9,778 bases of DNA, taken from contig CAVOKW010000006.1 of assembly GCA_963696585.1 (NCBI GenBank), positions 1 to 9,778 on the forward strand. The letters run 5' to 3'. How positions within the stretch are numbered: the first letter of the stretch is position 1; each line of letters starts with the position of its first letter. The DNA comes from Parvibaculum sp963696585 (GTDB taxonomy: Bacteria > Pseudomonadota > Alphaproteobacteria > Parvibaculales > Parvibaculaceae). Positions 1-6,689 of this stretch are shown here, one piece after another. The position numbers were made by a program, and so were the translations under genes. Under the pieces are notes generated by a model. That model worked only from the letters and a program-made list of their open reading frames with translations. It made no database searches and was not told where the DNA came from.

Positions 1-415
1 GACGAGAATTTCATGTTCAAGGTGACGCAGCGCGTCCAGAACGACAGCGGCCAGACCGTCACGCTCTTCCCCTACGGCCTGATCGCGCGTCACGGCACGC
101 CGCAACTGCTCAACTACTACATCCTGCATGAGGGGCTTCTCGGCGTGCTCGACGGCACGCTGATCGACAACGTCTCCTACAAGAACATCCGCGAGAAGCA
201 GCAGATCAATTACAGCTCGACCGGCGGCTGGCTCGGCATCACCGACAAATACTGGCTGGTGGCGCTGGTGCCCGAACCAGACGGCCAAGATTTCGGCCCG
301 CTTCAGCCATTCGCTCCAAGGGCAAGACCGACCTTTATCAGGCCGACTATCGCGGCGAGGCCGACCCGCTTGCCGCCGGTCAATCCGCCGAGAACAGCAC
401 CCAGCTCTTCGCCGG
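1..415 (+). pseudogene. yidC: YidC membrane insertase, periplasmic-domain fragment with frameshift
   Basis: This is an internal piece of the Oxa1/YidC inner-membrane insertase. YidC inserts and folds proteins into the cytoplasmic membrane; the piece seen here is the large beta-sandwich periplasmic domain of the Gram-negative form. From base 1 the frame reads DENFMFKVTQRVQND, then LFPYGLIARHGTPQ, GLLGVLDGTLIDNV and GGWLGITDKYWLVALVP, all typical of that domain. At about 290-310 the match leaves this frame and resumes in the third frame as KGKTDLYQADYRGEADPLAAG and STQLFAGA, so there is a one-base deletion or two-base insertion equivalent. The homology stops near 415, before the conserved C-terminal membrane domain, and no start is present because the gene enters from outside the window. 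Usual alphaproteobacterial YidC is about 600 residues; about 140 are seen. The open frame continuing to 663 after the break is not YidC. Family call is firm; whether this is a real remnant or an assembly error is open. Confidence 0.85.
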
Positions 416-930
416 CGCCACCCTGCGAGTTCGACGTTCCCCTGTCGCCGCAACGTCGGATCGAAGAAGACGGAAAACGCGTCGGGCAGCAGCTTCTCCC
501 CGAGTTTCTTCTTGAACGTCTGCCCTTCCGTTTCGACCTTCTGGCGGTGTCCTTCGACGCGGTGGCCGAAGACCTCGTGGAAGAAGACGCCGCTCGCCCG
601 ACCCGAGAGGATCGCCGGTACCGTGATGGCCTCGACCACCGGTGCCTGTTTCAGGGCCTGTAGGTCCGCAATCATGCGATCGACGGCCCTGAGCACCGCG
701 GCGTCATTGGGCAATCCCGCCGCCGTCGTCGAGACGAACGATTCGTAGCGCGGCATGACCATGCCATCCGTGGCCTTCGAACTCGCCGAGATGATCAGGC
801 GATAGAGCACTGACGACGTCTGCAGCTTTGAGCCGTCGCTGTTCACGTACCATCGGGTCTCTTGCTGGGCCGTCAGCGCGGCTTCGCCATCGTAGATTCC
901 CTCGACCCGTGCGAAGGGTCCTGTGTACCT
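416..930 (-). pseudogene. TldD/PmbA-type metallopeptidase, internal fragment
   Basis: Read on the minus strand this stretch has no stop codon. It gives YTGPFARVEGIYDGEAAL, then ETRWYVNSDGSKLQTS, ASGVFFHEVFGHRVEGHRQK, and finally SVFFDPTLRRQGNVELAGW. HEVFGH fits the HExxxH zinc-binding motif of the TldD/PmbA (peptidase U62, 'modulator of DNA gyrase') family, and YVNSDGS and FFDPTL are also family-like. TldD/TldE proteases degrade unfolded peptides and mature modified peptides such as microcin B17; what this homolog did is unknown. About 170 internal residues are present, compared with 450-550 in a full protein, with neither start nor stop: homology begins at a join with YggS coding sequence near 930 and ends at a join with YidC sequence near 415. 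It looks like an insert of about 515 bp in the wrong context. The identification is confident; the exact ends are uncertain by about 10 bp. Confidence 0.75.
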
Positions 931-1064
931 GCGCCCGTCTGGCGCGGGCGCATGACTTGCCCAGGCTCTCCATGGGCATGAGCCATGATTTTGAGACGGC
1001 CATTGCCTGTGGTGCGACGCATGTGCGGATCGGGAGCGCGCTTTTCGGCGCGCGGGGCGCTTAG
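930..1064 (+). CDS. yggS: YggS/PLPBP-family pyridoxal-phosphate homeostasis protein, C-terminal end only
   Basis: The last 44 codons read ARLARAHDLPRLSMGMSHD followed by FETAIACGATHVRIGSALFG and a TAG stop. LSMGMSxDFExAI and GxTxVRIGxAxFG are the signature C-terminal motifs of the YggS/PROSC family. These are cytosolic single-domain proteins that hold PLP on a lysine and buffer vitamin B6 levels; the PLP-lysine lies in the missing N-terminal part. Everything upstream of about 930 is unrelated TldD-type sequence on the other strand, so the gene is cut at its 5' side by the join. The stop codon overlaps the stop of the convergent L,D-transpeptidase gene by three bases, a tight and natural-looking arrangement, so the true chromosome probably begins at this fragment. 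Confidence 0.8.
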   Translation, partial: CARLARAHDLPRLSMGMSHDFETAIACGATHVRIGSALFGARGA

Positions 1065-1591
1065 CCGATACGCATCATGGTGTCTGCTTTGCAGAGTGCC
1101 AGCACATCAAGTAACTGGCTGAGCGGGAGGGCGACACAGCCCGCCGTCGCCTCAAGGCGACCGTTTATTTCATTTGCGACATGAAAGAATATGGCGCTGC
1201 CACGCCCATCGATAACGGGATCGTCATTGTAGCCGAGCGGCACAACGATGTCGTAAAGAGGGTCCGGCCGCCACATATGTTCGGCGCTGGCCGGATAAGG
1301 CAGGGATACGGGGCGATTGTAATTGGGATCGCCGGGGGCGTCGCACCAGCCATCATCGGGTGCAATGGGCATGAGTGGAAGGGCGCTGCGAGGCGCTGAA
1401 AGCCTGTCCTGGCGATAACGGATTGCGCGCAAGGCAAAGGTGCCGACCGGCGTGCCGCCATCGCCTTCGCGTTTGTCGCTGACAAGGCCGCTGCGGCCAA
1501 GCGCACATTCAAAACGCAGACCGGCCATGCGCAGCAGGCCGGTATGGGCGCCGGGGGCGGCGGTGACATGGATGTGCGGGGCGCGTTTCAT
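1061..1591 (-). CDS. L,D-transpeptidase (YkuD) family protein
   Basis: This 176-residue protein carries a YkuD catalytic domain over most of its length. The signature is visible as FFHVAN (His137) and TAGCVALP (Cys152), matching the H-x14-[S/T]-x-G-C pattern of L,D-transpeptidases, with Cys152 the acyl-acceptor nucleophile. GDGGTPVGTFAL (about 43-54) is the typical strand before the core. Family members make 3-3 crosslinks in peptidoglycan or attach lipoproteins to it. No signal peptide or LysM domain is seen (the N-terminus is MKRAPHIHVTAAPG), as in the short COG3786-like group, so either export is by another route or the role is not classical. The start is ATG with no clear Shine-Dalgarno, so it is provisional. 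The gene lies 47 bp downstream of the hypothetical gene on the same strand and may be co-transcribed. Its stop overlaps the yggS stop. Confidence 0.88.
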   Translation of the reverse strand: MKRAPHIHVTAAPGAHTGLLRMAGLRFECALGRSGLVSDKREGDGGTPVGTFALRAIRYRQDRLSAPRSALPLMPIAPDDGWCDAPGDPNYNRPVSLPYPASAEHMWRPDPLYDIVVPLGYNDDPVIDGRGSAIFFHVANEINGRLEATAGCVALPLSQLLDVLALCKADTMMRIG

Positions 1592-1638
1592 GGTGGCAGA
1601 TTAGGCGGACCGGGTGTCCAGCGCCAGATGGGGCGAAA

Positions 1639-2394
1639 CTAGAATTGCGCTGATGTGGTCGATATGGCACCTGATTTGAGGGCCTGATATTTATCCAGCG
1701 CCTCCTGCATCCTGGCCATGAGATCGGTCGGGGTCTGCGTTGTGGCGGGTGTTTTTGGCAGCAAAGCCAGAGGGGCCGCCGGTTTAGGGCTCTCGCTGGT
1801 CGCAAGGGTGGCGGGCGCTGCAGGCTTGTTCTCAAAGGCATTCATCAGCGCGTCAAAAGCCTGCGGGCTCATTTCGGGGATGGGTTTGTCGGTCGTCTGT
1901 GCAATGCCCTGCGGCGCGATGCTGGCCGTCTTCTCATTTGCCTCGCGGCTTTCGCGCAGAAGGGCATCAGGCGTCGCCGGGATGGCTTCATCTGTCACGC
2001 GGGCGCGTTTCCCGGGGGCTGCCGGGGTTTCTTCATCGGGACCAAAGACGGCGGCAATCGCCTGTTGCCCCGGGCCCTCGCCATCATTTGCCGCCGCAAT
2101 CGCTGCCGTTGCCACCGAAGAGATCAAGCCGATGGGGCCGCCATATAGCGTACCGCCCATGACACGGGCCTGTTCGCTGATGCTGTCCCCGGTCAATTCC
2201 CGATAGATATCGGAAATGACCGGGATGTGCTGGAGCGGGTTCAGGGTGTCGAGAAAATCATTGAAGGAGAGTTTGCCGCCTGCCTCAGCCTTGCTGCCAT
2301 CCCGCCGCGCGGCTCGTAATGCCGCAAAGGAGTCGGCGGCCATATTGTGTTTGCCGGCGTGAAGCGTCAGGTTCGCGGAGGAGAAGTCGGACAT
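1639..2394 (-). CDS. Conserved-looking alphaproteobacterial hypothetical protein, Ala/Pro-rich C-terminus
   Basis: I do not recognise a named family. From the chosen ATG the protein is 251 residues. A compact block at about residues 45-70 (FLDTLNPLQHIPVISDIYRE) leads into a Gly/Ala-rich hydrophobic stretch at about 78-102 (GGTLYGGPIGLISSVATAAI) that could be a membrane-inserting or helical hairpin segment. The C-terminal half is low-complexity, rich in Ala, Pro and Thr, ending with a short amphipathic region (LMARMQEALDKYQAL). I have seen similar NPLQHIP-type blocks in alphaproteobacterial hypothetical proteins, but this is recall, not a search. The start at 2394 is chosen because AAAGG lies 6 nt upstream; a GTG 48 bp further upstream has no such site. 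It is divergent from the TPR-sulfotransferase gene and probably in an operon with the downstream L,D-transpeptidase. No function is assigned. Confidence 0.7.
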   Translation of the reverse strand: MSDFSSANLTLHAGKHNMAADSFAALRAARRDGSKAEAGGKLSFNDFLDTLNPLQHIPVISDIYRELTGDSISEQARVMGGTLYGGPIGLISSVATAAIAAANDGEGPGQQAIAAVFGPDEETPAAPGKRARVTDEAIPATPDALLRESREANEKTASIAPQGIAQTTDKPIPEMSPQAFDALMNAFENKPAAPATLATSESPKPAAPLALLPKTPATTQTPTDLMARMQEALDKYQALKSGAISTTSAQF

Positions 2395-2400
2395 GGCTTG

Positions 2401-2405
2401 CCTTT
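2401..2405 (-). promoter_or_regulatory. Shine-Dalgarno site deciding the start of the hypothetical gene
   Basis: AAAGG on the minus strand lies 6 nt before the ATG at 2394-2392. It favours this start over the in-frame GTG at 2442. Confidence 0.5.
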
Positions 2406-2463
2406 GTCGTGCAGAGGGATATTGCTGATGCACAGCCATCACTTCGCAAGAGGCGGGCCAGTT

Positions 2464-2492
2464 GGAATGTCAGTGTATCCGCCGCTTTCAAG
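2464..2492 (-). promoter_or_regulatory. Weak candidate sigma70 promoter for the hypothetical/YkuD genes
   Basis: Minus-strand CTTGAA (2492-2487) and CATTCC (2469-2464) are separated by exactly 17 bp. The -35 is good for alphaproteobacteria and the -10 is poor. The spacing and its position about 70 bp upstream of the chosen start are the only support. The rest of the 234-bp divergent region (2395-2628) shows no strong promoter toward the sulfotransferase gene. Confidence 0.25.
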
Positions 2493-2628
2493 GCCCTTTT
2501 CGGTGGCCGGGTTCCTGCTATAGGCAAATTCTGCCGCTGTTCCAGGTAAACTCTACATTGTCGGGCACCACTTGGTCATCTGCGTTCAATATGTCAAAAT
2601 CAGCCAAACAATTAAGGAATTCAGAGAG

Positions 2629-4488
2629 ATGGTCAGGATGCCACCCAAGTCGGGAAAACCGCGTGCCTTATTTCCCGGCCAGGGACAAGGAATTGGCGGC
2701 GGAACGGTTCCTTTGCCTGCGGGGGTTGGCGCCATGGCCCGCCTTGATCCCGATGCTGAGCGTGCTGCGCTGACTGAAAATGTCCGGCGTGGTGCAATGG
2801 AGATGGAGAGCGGGCAGCTTGGTCGTGCCTTGCAGCGGGCCAAGGAGGTTCTGCGCCTCGACCCAAGGCATGGCGATGCGCTGCATCTGGCGGGTGTGGT
2901 CGAATTCAAGCTTGGCAATCTTGAACAGGCAAAAATGCTTCTGGGTTTGGCCGTCAAGCGGCTGCCCAAAATGGCGCTGGCCTGGGCCAATCTTGGCAAT
3001 GCGCTGCGTGACCTTGTGGAGGAAAAAGAGGCACATGAAGCTTTTGACCAGGCACTGCGTCTTGATCCACACAATATCGTTGCGCTGGTTGGGCGCGCGC
3101 AGCTTTATCGCCTGACGCGGCGCCTGAATGATTCCATGGCCGACTTTGATCTCGCCATGAAGTTGCGGCCCGATAGCGCCATCATTCGCGTACGGTCATG
3201 CGAGACCTTGATTGATCAGGGGCGTTTTCGGACCGCGCTTGAATATCTGCACAAGGCCGAGGAACTCATCAATGAGCCTTTGCCGGATGTTTATGCGTTG
3301 ATTGCAGAGATGAATGAGCGCATTTCCGATCTTGAGAAAGCACTGGTTTACGCGCAAAAGGCGCTTGATCTTTCCCCGACCCATCCGCTTGGCTTGCGCA
3401 CGAAGGTTAAATCGCTGCGGCGCCTGAAGCGATATCAGGAAGCGCGTGACGTACTGAAGAATGTCAACATCAAGGACATGGCGCCGGTCCATAGCGGCCT
3501 GCTTTATGCCGAGCTTGGGCAGGTTTGTGACAAGCTCAATGATATTGATGCGGCCTTTGAAAACTTCACACTGATGAATGAGGCTCATGCCCGCAATACC
3601 GAAACCAGAAAAGTCGACACGCAATTTTATACTCGTCATCTTGATGAGATGCTGGCGACATTCACGAAGGATTTTGTGGCGAGCTGGACAGAGTTGCCGC
3701 CCATCGAGCTGGAGCCGGGTCACAAGTATCCCCCTGCTTTTTTGATCGGCTTTCCGCGATCCGGCACGACATTGCTCGACTCGATACTGGACGCTCATCC
3801 CGATGCCGTTGGTATCGAAGAGCAGCCGATGACACGCATCATGCGGGAAAAGATCGAAACATTCCCGGGCGGTTACCCCGGAGCGCTTGTCAATCTCACG
3901 TCGGCGCAACGACAGATCGCACGCGATGTTTACTGGGATGCCGTTCGCGAGCAGGGCTTCGAACCCGGTCAGAAACTGATCGTGGACAAGATGCCGCTCA
4001 ATCTGACCAATGCGGCAATGATCCGGCGCATCTTTCCCGAGGCAAAAATTATTTTGGCGCTGCGCCATCCGGCCGATTGTGTCTTGTCCTGCTTCATGCA
4101 GGACTTTGTCATCAATTCCGCAATGGTCAATTTCCAGCGGCTCGACACTGCTGTGCATACCTATGACCAGGTGATGCGTCTCTATCAGATTTATGAGCAT
4201 CTCCTGCCTATAAATGCGCTGCGTGTGCGCTATGAAAATCTCGTCGTTGATTTGCGCGGCGAGGTTGGCCCCGTTCTTGATGCAATGGGGCTGGAATGGC
4301 ATGACGCCGTCAATGACCCTGCTGCCCATGCACTCGCGAAGGGTGATATTCGAACCCCATCCTATTCGCAGGTGACGGAGCCGCTCTATACTGCGTCGCG
4401 GGATCGCTGGCGCCGGTATGAAACCTATCTGAAGCCCTATTTGCATGTGCTGGAGCCGCATATCAAATATTTCGGCTACACGATTTGA
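2629..4488 (+). CDS. TPR-repeat sulfotransferase fusion protein
   Basis: The protein has 619 residues from the chosen start. After a basic, Gly/Pro-rich N-terminus, about eight TPR-like helical repeats run through roughly residues 50-310 (for example ALAWANLGNALRDL and LEKALVYAQKALDLSPTHP). A PAPS-dependent sulfotransferase domain follows. FLIGFPRSGTTLLDSILDAH (about 371-390) is the 5'-phosphosulfate loop and LRHPADCVLSCF (about 478-489) contains the Arg of the 3'-phosphate-binding site. The loop followed by GIEEQP resembles tyrosylprotein-sulfotransferase-like Sulfotransfer_3 domains. The acceptor is unknown: protein, glycan or small molecule are all possible, with the TPR part a likely acceptor- or partner-binding module. 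No signal peptide is evident, so it is probably cytosolic. An upstream in-frame TTG (2572) is less convincing than ATG 2629, which follows AAGGA at 2614-2618; ATG 2638 is also possible. The response regulator starts 7 bp downstream. Confidence 0.9.
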   Translation: MVRMPPKSGKPRALFPGQGQGIGGGTVPLPAGVGAMARLDPDAERAALTENVRRGAMEMESGQLGRALQRAKEVLRLDPRHGDALHLAGVVEFKLGNLEQAKMLLGLAVKRLPKMALAWANLGNALRDLVEEKEAHEAFDQALRLDPHNIVALVGRAQLYRLTRRLNDSMADFDLAMKLRPDSAIIRVRSCETLIDQGRFRTALEYLHKAEELINEPLPDVYALIAEMNERISDLEKALVYAQKALDLSPTHPLGLRTKVKSLRRLKRYQEARDVLKNVNIKDMAPVHSGLLYAELGQVCDKLNDIDAAFENFTLMNEAHARNTETRKVDTQFYTRHLDEMLATFTKDFVASWTELPPIELEPGHKYPPAFLIGFPRSGTTLLDSILDAHPDAVGIEEQPMTRIMREKIETFPGGYPGALVNLTSAQRQIARDVYWDAVREQGFEPGQKLIVDKMPLNLTNAAMIRRIFPEAKIILALRHPADCVLSCFMQDFVINSAMVNFQRLDTAVHTYDQVMRLYQIYEHLLPINALRVRYENLVVDLRGEVGPVLDAMGLEWHDAVNDPAAHALAKGDIRTPSYSQVTEPLYTASRDRWRRYETYLKPYLHVLEPHIKYFGYTI

Positions 4489-4495
4489 GACATGA

Positions 4496-5182
4496 ATGAG
4501 CAGTGTGAAGAAGATTCTTCTGGTCGATGATGACAATACACTTCGCGAGTCGCTGGTTGAGCAATTGCAGTTGCATGAAGAATTTGAGTGCGGCTCGGTC
4601 GCCACGGCAACGGCGGGCATTGAATATGTCCGCGCTCATCATGTCGATCTTGTGCTGCTTGATGTCGGCCTGCCGGATATGGATGGGCGCGAAGCCTGCC
4701 GCCTGATGCGCAAGGATGGCGTCAAGGCGCCGATCATCCTGCTGACAGGAGTCGATACGGATAGCGACACCATTCTGGGTCTTGATGCCGGTGCCAATGA
4801 CTATGTGACCAAGCCGTTTCGCTTCGGCGTTTTGCTGGCGCGGCTTCGAGCGCATTTGCGCAGCCATGAACAGAGCGAGGATGCGGTCTTCAAGGTTGGG
4901 CCCTATCAGTTCCGTCCGGCGGCAAAAGTGCTGCTCGATGCGCAGGAAAAGAAAGTGCGGCTCACCGAGAAGGAAACCGCCATCCTCAAATATCTCTATC
5001 GCGCCGGCCAGAAGGTGATCGGTCGCGATGTGCTGCTGGCCGAAGTCTGGGGCTATAATTCAGGCGTTACCACGCATACGCTTGAAACGCATATTTATCG
5101 TCTGCGTCAGAAAATCGAGAAAGACCCCTCTCACGCCGAAATACTGGTGACGGAAGCAGGCGGCTATCGACTGGTGCCTTGA
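4496..5182 (+). CDS. OmpR/PhoB-family response regulator transcription factor
   Basis: This 228-residue protein has a receiver domain (1 to about 118) and a C-terminal winged-helix DNA-binding domain (about 130-228). Acidic residues D11-D13 in ILLVDDDN, phospho-acceptor D56 in LVLLDVGLPDMDG, T84 in ILLTG and K106 in YVTKPF form a complete active site, so phosphorylation is expected. The winged helix shows RLTEKETAILKYLYR and the recognition-helix region THTLETHIYRLRQKIE, ending in AGGYRLVP. No histidine kinase is present in the window, so it is an orphan here. It begins 7 bp after the TPR-sulfotransferase stop with no intervening promoter visible, which suggests one transcript. Its targets are unknown. 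It converges on the thioesterase gene with a gap of 6 bp and no visible terminator. Confidence 0.93.
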   Translation: MSSVKKILLVDDDNTLRESLVEQLQLHEEFECGSVATATAGIEYVRAHHVDLVLLDVGLPDMDGREACRLMRKDGVKAPIILLTGVDTDSDTILGLDAGANDYVTKPFRFGVLLARLRAHLRSHEQSEDAVFKVGPYQFRPAAKVLLDAQEKKVRLTEKETAILKYLYRAGQKVIGRDVLLAEVWGYNSGVTTHTLETHIYRLRQKIEKDPSHAEILVTEAGGYRLVP

Positions 5183-5188
5183 GCGGTG

Positions 5189-5635
5189 TCAGATATTTTC
5201 TTCGCGTGGTGCCGTCAGTGCATAAGCCTTGATGAATTGTTCCGGCATGCGCGCCGGTTTGCCGGTTTCGATGTTGATGCAGATAAAATCGCTCAAGCCG
5301 CGCAGTAGTGTTTTCCCCGTTTGGGCATTCATTATCTGAAAGCGCCGCCGCAAGCGCAGCTTCTCATCATTGCCCGTGATCCATGTCCCGACCATGATCT
5401 TGTCGCCCTCATGGGATGGCGCAAAATATTCCATCTCGTGGCGGCGAACGACCATGCCGCGATTGATGGCACGATAGGCCGCGAAATCGAGCCCCAGCGC
5501 TTTGGAATGTTCCCAGGCGGTCTTGGCCATCCAGGTCAGATAAACAACATTATTGGTATGCTGGAACTCATCAATATGGGTCGGGCTGACTTGAACGTCG
5601 TGGATGAAAGCATTGGGAAAATCCCATTCGATCAT
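5189..5635 (-). CDS. FadM/YbgC-like acyl-CoA thioesterase (hotdog fold)
   Basis: The 148-residue protein is a single hotdog domain of the 4HBT type, which hydrolyses acyl-CoA (or acyl-ACP) thioesters in the cytosol. The N-terminal signature IDEFQHTNNVVYLTWMAKTA (about 21-40) corresponds to the family pattern D-x-x-x-H-x-N-N-x-x-Y, with Asp22 at the catalytic position. It is followed by VVRRHEMEYFAPSHEGDKI and RLRRRFQIMN, normal for the sheet. The substrate cannot be read from sequence. The start at 5635 (MIEWDF) is preferred over an ATG at 5671 because GGGAG lies 6 nt upstream; the longer version would add a charged, unconserved-looking leader. It is divergent from the cNMP-binding gene and close behind the response regulator in convergent orientation. 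Confidence 0.88.
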   Translation of the reverse strand: MIEWDFPNAFIHDVQVSPTHIDEFQHTNNVVYLTWMAKTAWEHSKALGLDFAAYRAINRGMVVRRHEMEYFAPSHEGDKIMVGTWITGNDEKLRLRRRFQIMNAQTGKTLLRGLSDFICINIETGKPARMPEQFIKAYALTAPREENI

Positions 5636-5641
5636 TGGCGT

Positions 5642-5646
5642 CTCCC
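5642..5646 (-). promoter_or_regulatory. Shine-Dalgarno site deciding the thioesterase start
   Basis: GGGAG on the minus strand lies 6 nt before the ATG at 5635-5633. This is a strong site and supports the shorter 148-residue protein. Confidence 0.55.
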
Positions 5647-5688
5647 GTTTTCCATCCTGCCGCCGGGTCAATTTCCTTTATACGGTCA

Positions 5689-5717
5689 CATATGCGCGGC
5701 GGCATGCCTGGCACAAG
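5689..5717 (-). promoter_or_regulatory. Candidate sigma70 promoter for the FadM-like thioesterase
   Basis: Minus-strand CTTGTG (5717-5712) and CATATG (5694-5689) are separated by 17 bp, about 55 bp upstream of the thioesterase start. Both boxes are reasonable for an alphaproteobacterial housekeeping promoter. No equally good plus-strand promoter for the cNMP gene is seen in the same 119-bp divergent region. Confidence 0.35.
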
Positions 5718-5754
5718 ACTAGGCTCGTTCATCGCGCTCGACTAGACTGAAGCC

Positions 5755-6222
5755 ATGAGCCTTGCCACTGAGATCAGATTTCTGCAAGCCCAACCGCTTT
5801 TTTCCGGTCTCGATCCGGTGCGGCTGGAGGTGCTTGCCTTCACGGCGGCGCGCCAACAATACGAAGCGGGTGCGACAGTCTTTATGCAAGGCAGCCAAGC
5901 AGACGCGGCTTATCTCATCACGTCGGGTGAAGCCGTTTTGCTTGACCATGATGCATCGGGTCAGGCGCGCGCGCGGCGTGTCGACGCTGGCGATCTCATT
6001 GGTGAGAACGCCCTGTTCAAGTCTGAGATATGGCGCGCCAGTCTGCGGGCTGTCACGCCCATTGAAATGCTTCGCATCAGCCGCGACATGTTTCATCGCC
6101 TGATGGGCGAGTTTCCGGAAATGGCAGGTCAGATCGCCGCGACGATTGCCGATCGGCTTGAAGATATCGGTCAGGCGCTTGCCGGGCTTGGCAAAAAGCA
6201 TGGCGAAAAGGAAAAACAATAA
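5755..6222 (+). CDS. Stand-alone cyclic-nucleotide-binding (CRP-fold) domain protein
   Basis: This 155-residue protein is a single cNMP-binding beta-roll with no DNA-binding, channel or enzymatic domain attached. It opens with FLQAQPLFSGLDPVRLEVLA and QYEAGATVFMQGSQADAAYL, typical of the domain. The phosphate-binding cassette reads GDLIGENALFKSEIWRASLR (79-98), keeping Glu84 and Arg94, the residues that usually contact ribose and cyclic phosphate. Binding of cAMP or cGMP is therefore plausible but unproven. A C-terminal helix with a Lys-rich tail follows. Such proteins may regulate a partner by contact. The stop codon overlaps the start of the PaaI-type thioesterase (TAATG), so the two are translationally coupled and the thioesterase is a candidate partner. 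The start has only a weak GAAG upstream. Confidence 0.9.
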   Translation: MSLATEIRFLQAQPLFSGLDPVRLEVLAFTAARQQYEAGATVFMQGSQADAAYLITSGEAVLLDHDASGQARARRVDAGDLIGENALFKSEIWRASLRAVTPIEMLRISRDMFHRLMGEFPEMAGQIAATIADRLEDIGQALAGLGKKHGEKEKQ

Positions 6223-6689
6223 TGAGCGATGCAACAAGCAAGAGCGATAGCTGGCCACCAAACATCAAAGCCGCGTTGAAGCGCATGGCGCCTGCCAGCA
6301 AATATCTCGGCCTTGAAATCCTTGATGCGGACAAGGAGCAGGGCATCGTCAAACTTGCCTTCAATGCCGGGCCGGAGCTCTGCAATATGTGGGGCGGTAT
6401 TCAGGGCGGCATGGTGGCGGCCATGCTCGACGATGCCATGGCTTTTGCGGTCGGGCTCAATCTCGAATGGGGTCAGATCAGCCCGACACTGGAACTGAAA
6501 GTCAGCATGATTGCCCCGGCGCGACCGGGGCGCATTTATGCGACGGGCAAGGTCATCAAGCGCGGCCGCTCGGTTGGTTTTGTCGAAGGCGAACTCACCG
6601 CCGAAGACGGCACCCTGCTCGCCACGGGCAGTTCGACGGCCACTTTCGTCACGCTCAAGCGCAAGGACGAGACGCCCGCTCAGGCATAG
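6222..6689 (+). CDS. PaaI-type hotdog thioesterase
   Basis: The 155-residue protein is a single PaaI/YbaW-like hotdog domain. The signature region is NMWGGIQGGMVAAMLDDAMA (55-74): Asn55, the Gly-Gly turn and Asp70 sit at the positions used for thioester hydrolysis, with Gln61 in the place often held by His in the HGG motif. From memory, a Gln-Gly-Gly variant is common in alphaproteobacterial members, so I do not regard it as damage. SPTLELKVSMIAPARPGRI and GRSVGFVEGEL complete the fold. It likely cleaves aryl- or acyl-CoA thioesters in the cytosol; the substrate is unknown. AAAGGA lies about 9 nt before the ATG, and the start overlaps the stop of the cNMP gene. The 3' end overlaps the convergent tetR by 10 bp. 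Confidence 0.88.
   Translation: MSDATSKSDSWPPNIKAALKRMAPASKYLGLEILDADKEQGIVKLAFNAGPELCNMWGGIQGGMVAAMLDDAMAFAVGLNLEWGQISPTLELKVSMIAPARPGRIYATGKVIKRGRSVGFVEGELTAEDGTLLATGSSTATFVTLKRKDETPAQA

Noticed and set aside
13..663. Single 216-codon gene at the left edge
   Set aside because: Only the first 90 or so residues match YidC. The rest is out of frame for YidC and then antisense to the TldD-type sequence.
1718..2206. Plus-strand frame of 162 codons with hydrophobic Ala/Ser-rich product
   Set aside because: It mirrors the Ala/Pro-rich tail and Gly-rich segment of the minus-strand hypothetical gene; composition explains it.
3196..4620. Long antisense open frame of 474 codons across the TPR-sulfotransferase gene
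   Set aside because: It lies fully opposite a clear sulfotransferase and the start of the response regulator. Its protein shows no recognisable motif, and such shadow frames are common in this GC range.
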